From Collinsella sp. (GTDB lineage Bacteria > Actinomycetota > Coriobacteriia > Coriobacteriales > Coriobacteriaceae): DNA of 20,776 nucleotides. A program made the position numbers and the translations under genes. The DNA is taken from NCBI GenBank assembly GCA_019414025.1, contig DXMU01000016.1, forward strand, positions 1 to 20,776, written 5' to 3'. This document shows positions 7,227 to 16,791 of the stretch, one piece after another. Within the stretch, counting starts at the first letter, position 1, and each line of letters starts with the position of its first letter. The notes under the pieces are model-generated. The model was not told the origin of the DNA. It searched no databases and worked only from the letters and a program-made list of their open reading frames with translations.

Positions 7227-7266
7227 CAAAAAGCATGCCCGGGGTGGCTAGGCCATCCCGGGCATG
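7227..7266 (-). terminator. Terminator between atpC and murA, adjoining the murA ribosome-binding site
   Basis: On the minus strand CATGCCCGGG pairs with CCCGGGCATG around an inner TGGC/GCCA stem, and the hairpin is followed by C and five T. Only about a dozen bases separate the T tract from the murA TTG, and they hold the AAAGGG Shine-Dalgarno sequence. It ends the ATP synthase operon or attenuates read-through into murA. Confidence 0.85.
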
Positions 7267-7302
7267 ATGTGTTCGCAAATGGTCGAACGCTAAATCGTTT
7301 GA

Positions 7303-7695
7303 CTATTGGGCAAGCTTGAGCTTACACCATGCGATTTCATTATAGAGGTAGGCGCGGCGTGCATCATCCTCCGACAAATTACCCAGCTTCTCTTCAAAAC
7401 CTTGAATATCAGCTTTAAGCTTGTCGGCATCGACGGTCGCCAAATCGCAAGCGCGCTCGGCGAGAACGGTCACGACATCGTCCGCAACCTGGGCATAGCC
7501 GCCGGCCACGGCAAACGTGTGGTCGACAGTGCCCATGGCCTTATCGGAAACGCGAACGTAACCGCGGTCGATCGTGCAGATCTCGCTGGAGTGAGCAGGC
7601 AGAACGCCAAACTCGCCATCCGTGGACGGAATCGACACAAACGCAGCGTCGCCCTCATAGGCGCAGCTCACGGGGCACACGATGCGGATACGCAT
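7303..7695 (-). CDS. atpC: ATP synthase F1 subunit epsilon
   Basis: Epsilon is the rotor-stalk subunit that couples gamma to the c-ring and can restrain ATP hydrolysis. The N-terminal beta-sandwich carries the family pattern DGEFGVLPAHSSEI (about 27-40) and FAVAGGYAQVADDVVTVLAE (about 61-80). A two-helix C-terminal domain follows (about 88-130). Length 130 is typical. It begins 3 nt after the atpD stop (TAGGTTATG), so translation is probably coupled. It is the last gene of the operon. Confidence 0.96.
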   Translation of the reverse strand: MRIRIVCPVSCAYEGDAAFVSIPSTDGEFGVLPAHSSEICTIDRGYVRVSDKAMGTVDHTFAVAGGYAQVADDVVTVLAERACDLATVDADKLKADIQGFEEKLGNLSEDDARRAYLYNEIAWCKLKLAQ

Positions 7696-7698
7696 AAC

Positions 7699-9152
<1,454 letters not shown>

Positions 9153-9153
<1 letters not shown>

Positions 9154-10061
9154 TACTGTTCCTCCAATGCTGAGGCTCCGCCGACGATCTCGTTAATCTC
9201 GGTCGTGATCGAAGCCTGGCGCACGCGACTATACGTGCGGGTAAGGGTCGAGATGATCGCGGTGGCGTTTTCCGTCGCGGAGTGCATGGCCTTGCGGCGT
9301 GCACCCTGCTCGGCAGCCGCCGAATCGATCAGGGCCTGGTAGATGACCGTCAGGATATAAGACGGCACAAGCTTGCCGAGAACATGCTCGGGAGAGGGCA
9401 CGAACTCGAACGTGGACGAGATGCGCTTAGGGGCGTCGGTCTCGTTCTTACGCGGACCGTGGGCCATAGCGATCATCTCGGGGTCGAGCGGCAACAGATG
9501 CTCGACGCGAAGCTCCTGATCCACGCGGTTCTTGGCGTGGTGGTAGACAAGCTCGACACGGTCAAGCTCACCGGCACGATACGCATCGCAGATATGAGAG
9601 GAGATCATGCGGGCCTGATTGAAATCGGGCTCAGAGGAGTTGCCCTCAAAGTGCATGACAACGTTTGCGCGGTCACGGAAATACGTGGCCGGCTTACGCC
9701 CGCACGCGATGATCTCGCACTCGATGCCGTCGTTCGCCCAAGAAGCGGCGAGCTTTTCGGCCGTGCGCTCCACCGTCGTATTGAAACCGCCGGCAAGGCC
9801 GCGGTCCGAGGCAATAACGACAATCAGGCCATGCTTGACGCTCTCATGCTTCTGCAGCATGGGATCGGTGCCCGAACAGGAGGCGTCGCCGGCGACCGTC
9901 AACATGACGTCGGTCAGCGCCTCCTTATAGGGCTCGGCCTGCTTGGAGCGATCGAGGGCACGACGGATCTTGGCCGTAGAGACCATCTCCATCGTGCGCG
10001 TGATCTGCTTGGTCGTGGTAACCGAGGAGATTCGCTTCTTAATGTCGCGAAGGTTGGCCAT
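9153..10061 (-). CDS. atpG: ATP synthase F1 subunit gamma
   Basis: Gamma is the central rotor shaft of F1. The N-terminal helix MANLRDIKKRISSV..TKQITRTMEMVSTAKIRRA and the C-terminal helix (from about 250, SAAAEQGARRKAMHSATENA) are the two halves of the coiled-coil shaft and match the family closely. IVVIASDRGLAGGFN lies in the Rossmann-like middle. Length 302 is normal for actinobacteria. The start lies 5 nt after the atpA stop. Confidence 0.98.
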
Positions 10062-10066
10062 GGGGC

Positions 10067-11665
10067 TTAGTTCTCCTCTGATCCAGAAACATCCGAATGG
10101 TGCTTGGCCATGAACTGCTGCTTGAAGTCGCCGATGACGCGCAAGAGCTCAGCCTTGGTGTCATCATCGATCTTCTTGGCGCGAACCTTGTCGAGCAGCG
10201 AGCCAAAGCCATTGTCCATGTACTCGATGAGCTCGGCACGGAAAGGCAGCACGTCGGCGATCTCCAGGTCATCCAGGAAGCCCTCGTTGCCAGCGAACAG
10301 CGTAACGATCTGCTCGCCAACCTCAAACGGCTTGTAACGCGGCTGCTTAAGGAGCTCAGTCATGCGAGCGCCGTGGGTAAGCTGCTTTTGCGTGGCCTCG
10401 TCGAGGTCAGAGCCGAACTGCGTAAAGCCGGCGAGCTCCTGGTACGAAGCAAGGTCCAGACGGAGGTTGCCGGCGACCTGCTTCATGGCCTTGGTCTGTG
10501 CGTCGCCACCGACGCGGGACACGGAAATGCCCACGTCGACTGCCGGGCGCTGGCCCTGGAAGAAGAGCTCGGACTGCAGGTAGATCTGACCATCGGTAAT
10601 GGAAATGACGTTGGTCGGAATGTAGGCCGAGACGTCGCCGTCCTGGGTCTCGATGATCGGAAGAGCCGTCATGGAGCCATAACCGTTCTTCTTGGACATC
10701 TTGACTGCACGCTCGAGCAGACGAGAGTGCAGGTAGAAGATGTCGCCAGGATAGGCCTCGCGTCCGGGCGGACGATGCAGCGTCAGCGACATCTGACGGT
10801 AGGCCACAGCCTGCTTGGACAGGTCGTCGTAGATGACGAGCACGTGGCCGCCGGGGTTGGTCTCGCTGGCGGGCTTGCCGTCCTCGCCGTTGTACATGAA
10901 GAACTCGCCGATAGCGGCACCTGCCATAGGCGCGATGTACTGCATAGGGGCGGAATCGGCAGCCGTGGCCGAAACGATGATGGTGTAGTCGAGCGCACCG
11001 TGCTGAGCGAGGGTCTCGCGGATGTTGGCAACCGTAGAGGCCTTCTGGCCGATGGCGACATAGATGCAGACCATGCCCTTGCCGCGCTGATTGAGGATAG
11101 CGTCGATGGCAATGGCGGTCTTACCGGTCTTACGGTCGCCGATGATGAGCTCACGCTGACCGCGGCCAATAGGCACCATGGAGTCGATAGCGAGCAGACC
11201 GGTCTGAACCGGCTCGCACACCGGGGTACGGTCAATGACGCCGGGGGCCTTGAACTCGATGGGGCGACGGTGCGTAGCGACGATGTCGCCTAGGCCGTCG
11301 ATGGGCTGGCCGAGCGGATTGACGACGCGGCCGAGCATGGCGCGGCTCACGGGGATATCCATAATGCGGCCAGTGGTGCGGCACTCGTCGCCTTCCTTGA
11401 TGGAGTCGACGGCACCAAACAGAACGGCGCCGACCTCGTCACGGTCAAGGTTCTGGGCAAGGCCGAAGACGGTCTCACCGGTATCGGAGCTCTTGAACTC
11501 CAGAAGCTCGCCTGCCATGGCGCTCTTGAGGCCGGAGACGCGCGCGATGCCGTCGCCTACCTCGTCGACCGTTGAAACCTCATGCGTATCGACCGTCGCG
11601 GAGAGGCTCGTGAGCTGCTCCTGCAGTTTCTTAGCGATATCCTGGGCATTGAGGGTTTCGGACAT
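10067..11665 (-). CDS. atpA: ATP synthase F1 subunit alpha
   Basis: Alpha is the non-catalytic nucleotide-binding subunit that alternates with beta. The P-loop GDRKTGKT occupies about 176-183. The arginine finger lies in VGISVSRVGGDAQ, and the conserved segment RPPGREAYPGDIFYLHSRLLERA is intact. At 532 residues it is a little longer than the 500-515 common in many bacteria, owing to a polar tail (KHHSDVSGSEEN). The start codon overlaps the atpH stop by one base (TAATG). Confidence 0.99.
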   Translation of the reverse strand: MSETLNAQDIAKKLQEQLTSLSATVDTHEVSTVDEVGDGIARVSGLKSAMAGELLEFKSSDTGETVFGLAQNLDRDEVGAVLFGAVDSIKEGDECRTTGRIMDIPVSRAMLGRVVNPLGQPIDGLGDIVATHRRPIEFKAPGVIDRTPVCEPVQTGLLAIDSMVPIGRGQRELIIGDRKTGKTAIAIDAILNQRGKGMVCIYVAIGQKASTVANIRETLAQHGALDYTIIVSATAADSAPMQYIAPMAGAAIGEFFMYNGEDGKPASETNPGGHVLVIYDDLSKQAVAYRQMSLTLHRPPGREAYPGDIFYLHSRLLERAVKMSKKNGYGSMTALPIIETQDGDVSAYIPTNVISITDGQIYLQSELFFQGQRPAVDVGISVSRVGGDAQTKAMKQVAGNLRLDLASYQELAGFTQFGSDLDEATQKQLTHGARMTELLKQPRYKPFEVGEQIVTLFAGNEGFLDDLEIADVLPFRAELIEYMDNGFGSLLDKVRAKKIDDDTKAELLRVIGDFKQQFMAKHHSDVSGSEEN

Positions 11666-12141
11666 TAGGCTTCACCTCCGTACGAATTAGCAGAGTTTGC
11701 GAGGGTCTCCTGCGCGACGCGCAGCTGCGTCTTGACGGAAATGTCACGACGCTCGCCGCGGGCCTCGAGCACCAGGCCGCCCACGATAGACGGATCGACC
11801 TGCTCGATAAGGAATACCTTGCGGCCGAAGTCCTGCTCGCATTTCTTAGTGATGGTTTGACGCAGCTCGTCGTCGAGCGGGATCGCCGTGGTGACGGTCA
11901 CGCCCACTACATCCTCGTCTTCCTCGGCAACATACTTAAAGGCAGCTGCCACCTTGGGAAGAAGGTCGAGCTGGTCGCGCTTGGACATGGTGTCGAGCAC
12001 GGCGATGATCTCGGGGCTGGCGCTAGCCAGGCGCTCGATCATCTCGAGGTCCTCGAACACATGGTTCTCGGCCTTAGCGGCTTCCAGAAGGGAGCGCGCG
12101 TAGGTCTCGAGCACCTTGTCCTGATAGCGGCTAGTCGGCAT
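11665..12141 (-). CDS. atpH: ATP synthase F1 subunit delta
   Basis: Delta (OSCP-type) joins the peripheral stalk to the top of F1. The N-terminal helical domain (YARSLLEAAKAE, about 14-25) and the C-terminal motif DPSIVGGLVLEARGERRDISVKTQL (about 115-139) are diagnostic. At 158 residues it is somewhat shorter than the usual 175-180. It starts inside the 3' end of atpF with an 11-nt overlap (ATGCCGACTAG). Confidence 0.95.
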   Translation of the reverse strand: MPTSRYQDKVLETYARSLLEAAKAENHVFEDLEMIERLASASPEIIAVLDTMSKRDQLDLLPKVAAAFKYVAEEDEDVVGVTVTTAIPLDDELRQTITKKCEQDFGRKVFLIEQVDPSIVGGLVLEARGERRDISVKTQLRVAQETLANSANSYGGEA

Positions 12142-12733
12142 TCAGGCTACCTGCTTCCTGGATGTAGCGCTCGATGAGCTTCTTCTGCTCGGCATCGTCC
12201 TCGAGTGCCTCGCCCACGATCTTGGTGGCGACGGCAACGGACAGGTCGGCGATGGAGCTCGCGGCACCGGCGTAAATGGACTTGCGCTCGTCCTCGACGG
12301 TCGTATGGGCCTTGGCGATGATCTCCTCGGCCTCCTTGTGAGCAGCCTCGATGATACGGGCGCGCTCGGACTCGGCGTCCTTACGGGCCTCGAGAACGAT
12401 GTCGGCAGCCTGACGACGGGCGTCGGTGACGATCGAGTCGGACTCAGCGCGCTTGGCGATAGCCTCCTGCTTGGTCTTCTCGGCCTCGTCGAGGCTCTCC
12501 TCGATCTTCTTGCCGCGCTCCTCCATGGTTTTCATGATGCCCGGCAGGGCGACCTTGGCCAGCACGATCCAGATAATCAGGAAGGCGATAAGCGCCGGGA
12601 TGAACTCCGCCATCTTAGGGATGAGGATGTCCGCACCGGCAGCGCCGTCCTCGGCGAACGCGGAAACCGGCATGAGCAGCGCGGCCGCGGACGCGGAGAG
12701 TGCGATCGCGCTCTTCTGGGATGAAAGATTCAT
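12131..12733 (-). CDS. atpF: ATP synthase Fo subunit b
   Basis: Subunit b forms the membrane-anchored peripheral stalk. The 200-residue protein has a signal-peptide-like hydrophobic N-terminus (ALSASAAALLMPVSAFA, about 11-27) ahead of the true anchor helix (about 43-66, EFIPALIAFLIIWIVLAKVALPG). A long charged coiled coil follows (about 68-190, rich in Glu/Lys/Ala). E. coli b lacks the first hydrophobic segment, which is either a cleaved leader or a second membrane-inserting helix. GGAG lies 8 nt before the ATG, 15 nt after atpE. Confidence 0.96.
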   Translation of the reverse strand: MNLSSQKSAIALSASAAALLMPVSAFAEDGAAGADILIPKMAEFIPALIAFLIIWIVLAKVALPGIMKTMEERGKKIEESLDEAEKTKQEAIAKRAESDSIVTDARRQAADIVLEARKDAESERARIIEAAHKEAEEIIAKAHTTVEDERKSIYAGAASSIADLSVAVATKIVGEALEDDAEQKKLIERYIQEAGSLNAD

Positions 12734-12748
12734 ACTTGACGCTCCGTG

Positions 12749-12943
12749 CTATTTAACGATCAGCGCGACAACGAAGCCGATCAGAGCCAGAGCCTCGCCG
12801 AAGGCGGAGCCCATGATGAAGACGGTGAACACGCGGCCCTGGACCTCAGGCTGACGGGCCATAGCACCCGTAGCACCCAGAGCAGACAGGCCGATAGCAA
12901 GACCAGCGCCGATAACACCGAGACCGTAACCGATAACTCCCAC
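12749..12943 (-). CDS. atpE: ATP synthase Fo subunit c (proton-type)
   Basis: Subunit c forms the membrane rotor ring that carries ions. The 64-residue protein is two helices: glycine-rich helix 1 (about 3-27, GLGVIGAGLAIGLSALGATGA), the polar loop R30-Q31-P32-E33, and helix 2 with the ion-binding glutamate E50 in FGEALALIGFV. The R30-E50 spacing equals that of R41-D61 in E. coli. The residue after E50 is Ala rather than Ser/Thr, so the Na+ signature is absent and protons are likely. It is short for the family (usually 70-85) because the N-terminus is trimmed. The GTG start follows an excellent AAAGGAGG, and an in-frame TAA nine codons upstream of it rules out a long extension. Confidence 0.96.
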   Translation of the reverse strand: MGVIGYGLGVIGAGLAIGLSALGATGAMARQPEVQGRVFTVFIMGSAFGEALALIGFVVALIVK

Positions 12944-13066
12944 GATTCCTCCTTTGTCGTGCGTGTCTTATTTCACGCAGGATAACCTTTTTATAACTGC
13001 CGGGCTCCATGGGTACGGGCACCGGCGGTTTAACGAATTGCTTACCTTTAAGGCGCGAGCGGAAGA
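12944..13066 (-). promoter_or_regulatory. Structured atpB-atpE spacer with strong Shine-Dalgarno sequence
   Basis: At 123 nt this is by far the longest gap inside the ATP synthase operon. It holds two possible hairpins: GCGTG/CACGC (12961-12978) and GCCGGGCTC with GGGC-A-CCGGC (12999-13026). AAAGGAGG then lies 4 nt from the atpE GTG. The c subunit is needed in many copies, so a processing site or translational enhancer is plausible; this is inference. Confidence 0.4.
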
Positions 13067-13870
13067 CTACTCCTCCTCCGCGACCTCCTCTGCCTCGGAG
13101 ACATACACGGCGGTAAGGACCGTGAAGACGTAAGCCTGGATGGCGCCGACCACAAGCTCGATCGCATAGATCAGGATGAGGATGGCAAGCCAGGCCAGCG
13201 AAGGCAGGGCGCCGACGGCGTGGGCCGCGGAAACCTGCTGAAGCAGCGGCTGCATGAACATGCTCGCCATGATGGCGAACGAACCCATGACCACGTGTCC
13301 TGCGAACATGTTGCAGAACAGACGGACGGCGAGCGTGATGAGGCGCAGGAAGGTCGAGAAGAGCTCGACGACCCACACGAGCACGTTCATCGGGAAGCTC
13401 ACGCCCTGCGGGGCGAGGCTCTTGATGTAGCCGATCACGCCGTGAGCCTTGCATCCGTAGTAGATGAAGTACACGAAGGCGAAGATGGCGAGCGCGGCGG
13501 TGGAGCCGATTGCGCCGGTGCCGGGCTTCATTCCCGGGATCAGGCCGATCATGTTATTGATCAGGATGAACAGGAAAAGCGAGCACAGGAACGGGAAGTG
13601 CTTCTTCCAGTTCTCACCCACGACGCCCTTGCCGATATCGTTCTCGACGTACTCGATGATGTACTCGAAACCGTTGACGAAGAAGCCCTTGGGAACCAGG
13701 GTCTGCTTCTTCTTGAACACGGCCAGGACGATCAGGAGCACGATCGTGGAGACGATCAGCCAAAACGAGTACTGCGTGATGCCGCAGCTCAGATCGCCCA
13801 CGACAGGGGTGGAGCTGAACTCGCTGACCAGATGATTAATCTCATCAGGCAGCTTTTCAAAAATTTCCAC
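13067..13870 (-). CDS. atpB: ATP synthase Fo subunit a
   Basis: Subunit a is the membrane stator that forms the proton half-channels against the c-ring. The 267-residue protein has about five to six hydrophobic helices. The essential arginine is in ITLAVRLFCNMFAGH (about residue 185), and the last channel helix reads ELVVGAIQAYVFTVLTAVYVSEA. INNMIGLIPG is also characteristic. The GTG start is preceded by AAAGG, 3 nt after the stop of the small upstream membrane gene. The C-terminus is acidic (SEAEEVAEEE). Confidence 0.97.
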   Translation of the reverse strand: MEIFEKLPDEINHLVSEFSSTPVVGDLSCGITQYSFWLIVSTIVLLIVLAVFKKKQTLVPKGFFVNGFEYIIEYVENDIGKGVVGENWKKHFPFLCSLFLFILINNMIGLIPGMKPGTGAIGSTAALAIFAFVYFIYYGCKAHGVIGYIKSLAPQGVSFPMNVLVWVVELFSTFLRLITLAVRLFCNMFAGHVVMGSFAIMASMFMQPLLQQVSAAHAVGALPSLAWLAILILIYAIELVVGAIQAYVFTVLTAVYVSEAEEVAEEE

Positions 13871-13873
13871 GAC

Positions 13874-14185
13874 TTACCTTTCGACCTCATGAGGATCTCG
13901 CAGCGCCTTGGCGACACGAACCGTGCAGGCGGCCATAAAGGCCACGAAGCCGATCGCCTCGCCCAGGAGGAACATGCGAAACGCCTCTCCGAACAACACA
14001 AACACAACCAAGGTAAAGACGAGCAGGGCGATTGCCGAGACCGCCAGACTCACCATGCCCTTGAGCATGTCCGCATTCTGCTTATCGTCAAGAACCGGCT
14101 TGAGCGTAAAGACAAAGGGAAGGAAGGCAATTGCGCCCGCGATGGCGCCTGCAACGATAGCGAGCAGATCGGCTATCTGAAACAC
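13874..14185 (-). CDS. Small membrane protein, AtpI-like
   Basis: This first gene of the ATP synthase operon encodes about 103 residues with three predicted membrane segments (IADLLAIVAGAIAGAIAFL, AVSAIALLVFTLVVFVLF and FLLGEAIGFVAFMAA). Position and topology match the AtpI/UncI proteins, which help assemble the c-ring or transport Mg2+, but sequence similarity cannot be shown by eye. I choose the GTG at 14185, with GAGG 6 nt upstream; a GTG at 14197 is also possible, and an ATG at 14260 lies inside the promoter. The stop is 3 nt before atpB. Confidence 0.7.
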   Translation of the reverse strand: MFQIADLLAIVAGAIAGAIAFLPFVFTLKPVLDDKQNADMLKGMVSLAVSAIALLVFTLVVFVLFGEAFRMFLLGEAIGFVAFMAACTVRVAKALRDPHEVER

Positions 14186-14246
14186 TGGCGTCCTCACTTT
14201 CCTTTTTAACGCTTCACAGAACAGTTCCCGCCAAACATTGGTGACT

Positions 14247-14274
14247 ATTGTACGAGCCAATCGCTAAAGTACAA
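14247..14274 (-). promoter_or_regulatory. Promoter of the ATP synthase operon
   Basis: The minus strand reads TTGTAC (14269-14274), 16 nt, then TACAAT (14247-14252), a good sigma-70-type promoter about 60 nt ahead of the first gene. Immediately upstream lies an inverted repeat, AACCGT-N7-ACGGTT (14274-14292), abutting the -35 box. Confidence 0.7.
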
Positions 14275-14389
14275 CCGTAAAACAAACGGTTAATACGCAC
14301 CTGTTCGTTTTCTTAAGACCTTCTTTATGCCGCAGGTACGGTAATACGTTTTTCTCGAACCCTGCAGGGCAAAACGTCCGTTAACAGGA

Positions 14390-14424
14390 GTGCGCGCGGT
14401 CGCCTTTTGTTCGTCCGCGCGCAC
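14390..14424 (-). terminator. GC-rich hairpin after upp
   Basis: GTGCGCGCGG pairs perfectly with CCGCGCGCAC (10 bp) around a 15-nt loop, 42 nt after the upp stop codon. There is no clear T tract on the minus strand, so it is either an inefficient terminator or an mRNA 3'-end structure separating upp from the ATP synthase promoter. Confidence 0.45.
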
Positions 14425-14465
14425 CGTTTCTTCGTATTTGCAGCCGCGGCCGTTTAGCCCAGCGA

Positions 14466-15113
14466 CTAGAGCGTGCCGTAGATGCGGTCGCCGGCGTCGC
14501 CCAGGCCGGGAACGATGTAGGCGGCCTCGTTGAGATGGTCATCGATGGCGCAGGTATAGATATGCACATCAGGGTCCTTCTCGGTCAGCGACTTGAGGCC
14601 CTCGGGGGCCGCGACGATGCACAGCATGCGGATGTCCTTGACACCGCGCTCGCGCAGGTAGCTGATGGCCATTTCGGCCGAACCGCCCGTGGCAAGCATG
14701 GGGTCGACGACCAGGCAGATGCGCTGGTCGATATCCTTGGGCATCTTGCAGTAATACTCGTGCGGCTCGTGGGTGACCTCGTCGCGCTCCATGCCGATGT
14801 GGCCCACGCGAGCAGAGGGCACCAGGTCGAGGATGCCGTCGACCATGCCGAGGCCCGCACGCAGGATGGGCACGATGGCGAGTTTCTTGCCGGCAAGCTG
14901 TTTGAACGTGGCGGTAGTGATGGGGGTCTCGACCTCGACGTCTTCCATAGGCAGGTCGCGCATGGCCTCGTAGCCGTCAAAAAGCGCGAGTTCGCGCACG
15001 AGCTGGCGGAACTGGTTGGTGCCGGTGTTTTTGTCGCGCAGGATCGACAGCTTGTGCTGGACGAGCGGATGATCGACAAGCGTCACACGGGACGCATCGT
15101 AGGTGACGGTCAT
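14466..15113 (-). CDS. upp: Uracil phosphoribosyltransferase
   Basis: Upp salvages uracil to UMP using PRPP in the cytoplasm. The 215-residue protein carries the PRPP loop DPMLATGGSA (137-146), the PILRAGLGMVDG segment (82-93) and the uracil-binding C-terminus VPGLGDAGDRIYGTL (201-215). Length is within the family range (208-215). I start at the ATG at 15113, where TVTYDASRVTLVDHPLVQHKL aligns to known N-termini; AAAGGGG lies 10 nt upstream. It lies downstream of glpK with a 123-nt gap and no obvious terminator between them. Confidence 0.97.
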   Translation of the reverse strand: MTVTYDASRVTLVDHPLVQHKLSILRDKNTGTNQFRQLVRELALFDGYEAMRDLPMEDVEVETPITTATFKQLAGKKLAIVPILRAGLGMVDGILDLVPSARVGHIGMERDEVTHEPHEYYCKMPKDIDQRICLVVDPMLATGGSAEMAISYLRERGVKDIRMLCIVAAPEGLKSLTEKDPDVHIYTCAIDDHLNEAAYIVPGLGDAGDRIYGTL

Positions 15114-15145
15114 GGGTTGATTGCCCCTTTCGTTGCGGCCGGAAG

Positions 15146-15168
15146 ATGGCCTTGCTGACAAGGCGCAT
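15146..15168 (-). promoter_or_regulatory. Hairpin in the upp leader
   Basis: GCCTTG-CTGA-CAAGGC (15149-15164) extends with ATG/CAT across one bulged base. It lies about 35 nt upstream of the upp ATG. It does not match the PyrR binding-loop pattern I know, and no T tract follows, so any regulatory role is speculative. Confidence 0.3.
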
Positions 15169-15236
15169 GGCGATGTTGTTGCCGCGCGCCGTGCATTAGT
15201 TTAGCGGTTTGTTGTATCGAGCAGCCCATCGCGGCC

Positions 15237-16778
15237 CTACTGTGCGGTACTGAGCGAGCGCCTGACTGCATCACGCCAGCCCGCAAGGTTTTGCTCGCGG
15301 CGCTCGGCGGACATGTGGGGAAGGAAGGTCTTAACGATCTGAGCGTTTTGCTCCAGCTCCTCCAGGTCCTCCCAATAGCCGACGGCAAGGCCCGCCAAGT
15401 ACGCGGCGCCGATCGCCGTGGTCTCCACCGTCTCGCACTGCAGCACGGGGATATCCAGCAGATCGGCCTGGAATTGCATGATGAACTCGTTGCGCGAGGC
15501 GCCGCCATCGACGGACAGGCGCTCAATAGAAAGCCCCACGTCCTGCTCCATGGCGCGCAGCACGTCATAACTCTGGTAGGCCATGGACTCGCAGGCCGCA
15601 CGCACAATGGTCGCGCGACTCGAGGCACCGGTCAGGCCGCACACGATACCGCGAGCACGCGGATCCCACCAGGGAGCGCCCAGGCCAGCGAAGGCGGGGA
15701 CGAAGTAGCAGCCCTCGTTGTCGTTGATCGAAGCGGCGAGTTGCGCGGACTCGCTCACGCTCGAGATAATGCCCATGTTGTTGCGCAGCCAGTTCATGGT
15801 TGAGCCGGCGGCAAAGATAGAACCCTCGAGCGCATAGCTGATCTTGCCGTCTGCGGCGATACCGATCGTGGAGACCAGACCGTTCTTGGATTCGACGACC
15901 TCGTCGCCGGTGTTCATGAGCATAAAGCAACCCGTGCCATAGGTGTTTTTGGTTTGACCAGGATGGAAGCAGCAGTGGCCGAACAGCGACGCCTGCTGGT
16001 CGCCCGCCACGCCCATGATGGGTGGCATGTTGGTCATGATGTCGCTCGCGACGCGGCCGTAGTCGCCCGAGCTCCAACGAACCTCGGGCATCATGGAACG
16101 TGGAACGTCAAAGAGCGCCAGCAGGTCGTCGTCCCAATCGAGCGTATGGATGTTAAAGAGTGCGGTGCGGCTGGCATTGGTGTAGTCGGTGGCAAAGACC
16201 TGACTGCCGGTGAGGTTGTAGATGAGCCAGGTGTCGATGGTGCCGAACATGAGGTCGCCCGCCGCCGCGCTCTCACGCGCACCGTCGACGTTGTCGAGGA
16301 TCCACTGCACCTTGGAAGCCGAGAAATACGGATCGAGTGTGAGTCCCGTGCGGGAGCGCACCAGCCCTTCCGCGCCCTGCTCGACCAGCTCGTCGATCAG
16401 AGGTGCGGTGCGACGGCATTGCCACACGATGGCGTTATAGATGGGTTGACCGCTTATGCGGTCCCACACCACCGTGGTCTCGCGCTGGTTGGAGATACCG
16501 ATGGCGGCGATGCGGTCGGAATGGATGCCGCTCTTAAACTGGACCTCCATCATCACGCCAATCTGGCTGGCAAGCACCTCCATGGGATCCTGCTCCACCC
16601 AGCCGGGGCGCGGGAAGCTGGTTTTGACGCTACGACGCGCCTGGGCAACGATGCAGCCGTACTCGTCGACGATGGTCGCGAGTACCGAGGTAGTGCCGCA
16701 GTCGAGCGCCATGATGTAGGAACCGCCAAAGCTAAACGAGGCGTCTTCCATACCCAGGCCACCTAGATTCAACGACAT
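15237..16778 (-). CDS. glpK: Glycerol kinase
   Basis: GlpK phosphorylates glycerol to sn-glycerol 3-phosphate with ATP, feeding lipid synthesis and glycolysis. FGGY-kinase features are visible: the phosphate-1 loop ALDCGTTS (24-31), NQRETT with R99-E100, W119, Y151 and the catalytic D260 in GVAGDQQASLFGH, which are the glycerol-binding residues of the family. YGTGCFMLMNTG and FAGLGAPWWDPRARG follow. At 513 residues it is about 12 longer than usual because of an N-terminal extension. The ATG at 16778 has AAAGG at a suitable distance and follows tsaC by 13 nt. The in-frame ATG at 16751, with its own AGGTGG, is a credible alternative. No GlpF or GlpO gene is near. Confidence 0.96.
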   Translation of the reverse strand: MSLNLGGLGMEDASFSFGGSYIMALDCGTTSVLATIVDEYGCIVAQARRSVKTSFPRPGWVEQDPMEVLASQIGVMMEVQFKSGIHSDRIAAIGISNQRETTVVWDRISGQPIYNAIVWQCRRTAPLIDELVEQGAEGLVRSRTGLTLDPYFSASKVQWILDNVDGARESAAAGDLMFGTIDTWLIYNLTGSQVFATDYTNASRTALFNIHTLDWDDDLLALFDVPRSMMPEVRWSSGDYGRVASDIMTNMPPIMGVAGDQQASLFGHCCFHPGQTKNTYGTGCFMLMNTGDEVVESKNGLVSTIGIAADGKISYALEGSIFAAGSTMNWLRNNMGIISSVSESAQLAASINDNEGCYFVPAFAGLGAPWWDPRARGIVCGLTGASSRATIVRAACESMAYQSYDVLRAMEQDVGLSIERLSVDGGASRNEFIMQFQADLLDIPVLQCETVETTAIGAAYLAGLAVGYWEDLEELEQNAQIVKTFLPHMSAERREQNLAGWRDAVRRSLSTAQ

Positions 16779-16791
16779 CGCTTAAACCTTT

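Noticed and set aside
5961..7319. 452-codon plus-strand frame opposite murA
   Set aside because: Shadow of murA; it even crosses the atpC-murA terminator.
10097..11293. 398-codon plus-strand frame opposite atpA
   Set aside because: Antisense shadow of a fully conserved alpha-subunit gene.
12749..12943. Na+-dependent ATP synthase
   Set aside because: The residue after the ion-binding glutamate E50 is Ala, and the Ser/Thr expected in the Na+ signature is missing, so protons are more likely.
13220..14209. 329-codon plus-strand frame opposite atpB and the AtpI-like gene
   Set aside because: The translation is His/Glu/Asp-rich mirror sequence; the minus strand carries the real membrane proteins.
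15114..15236. PyrR-type attenuator ahead of upp
   Set aside because: A hairpin exists, but neither the PyrR binding-loop pattern nor a terminator T tract is present.
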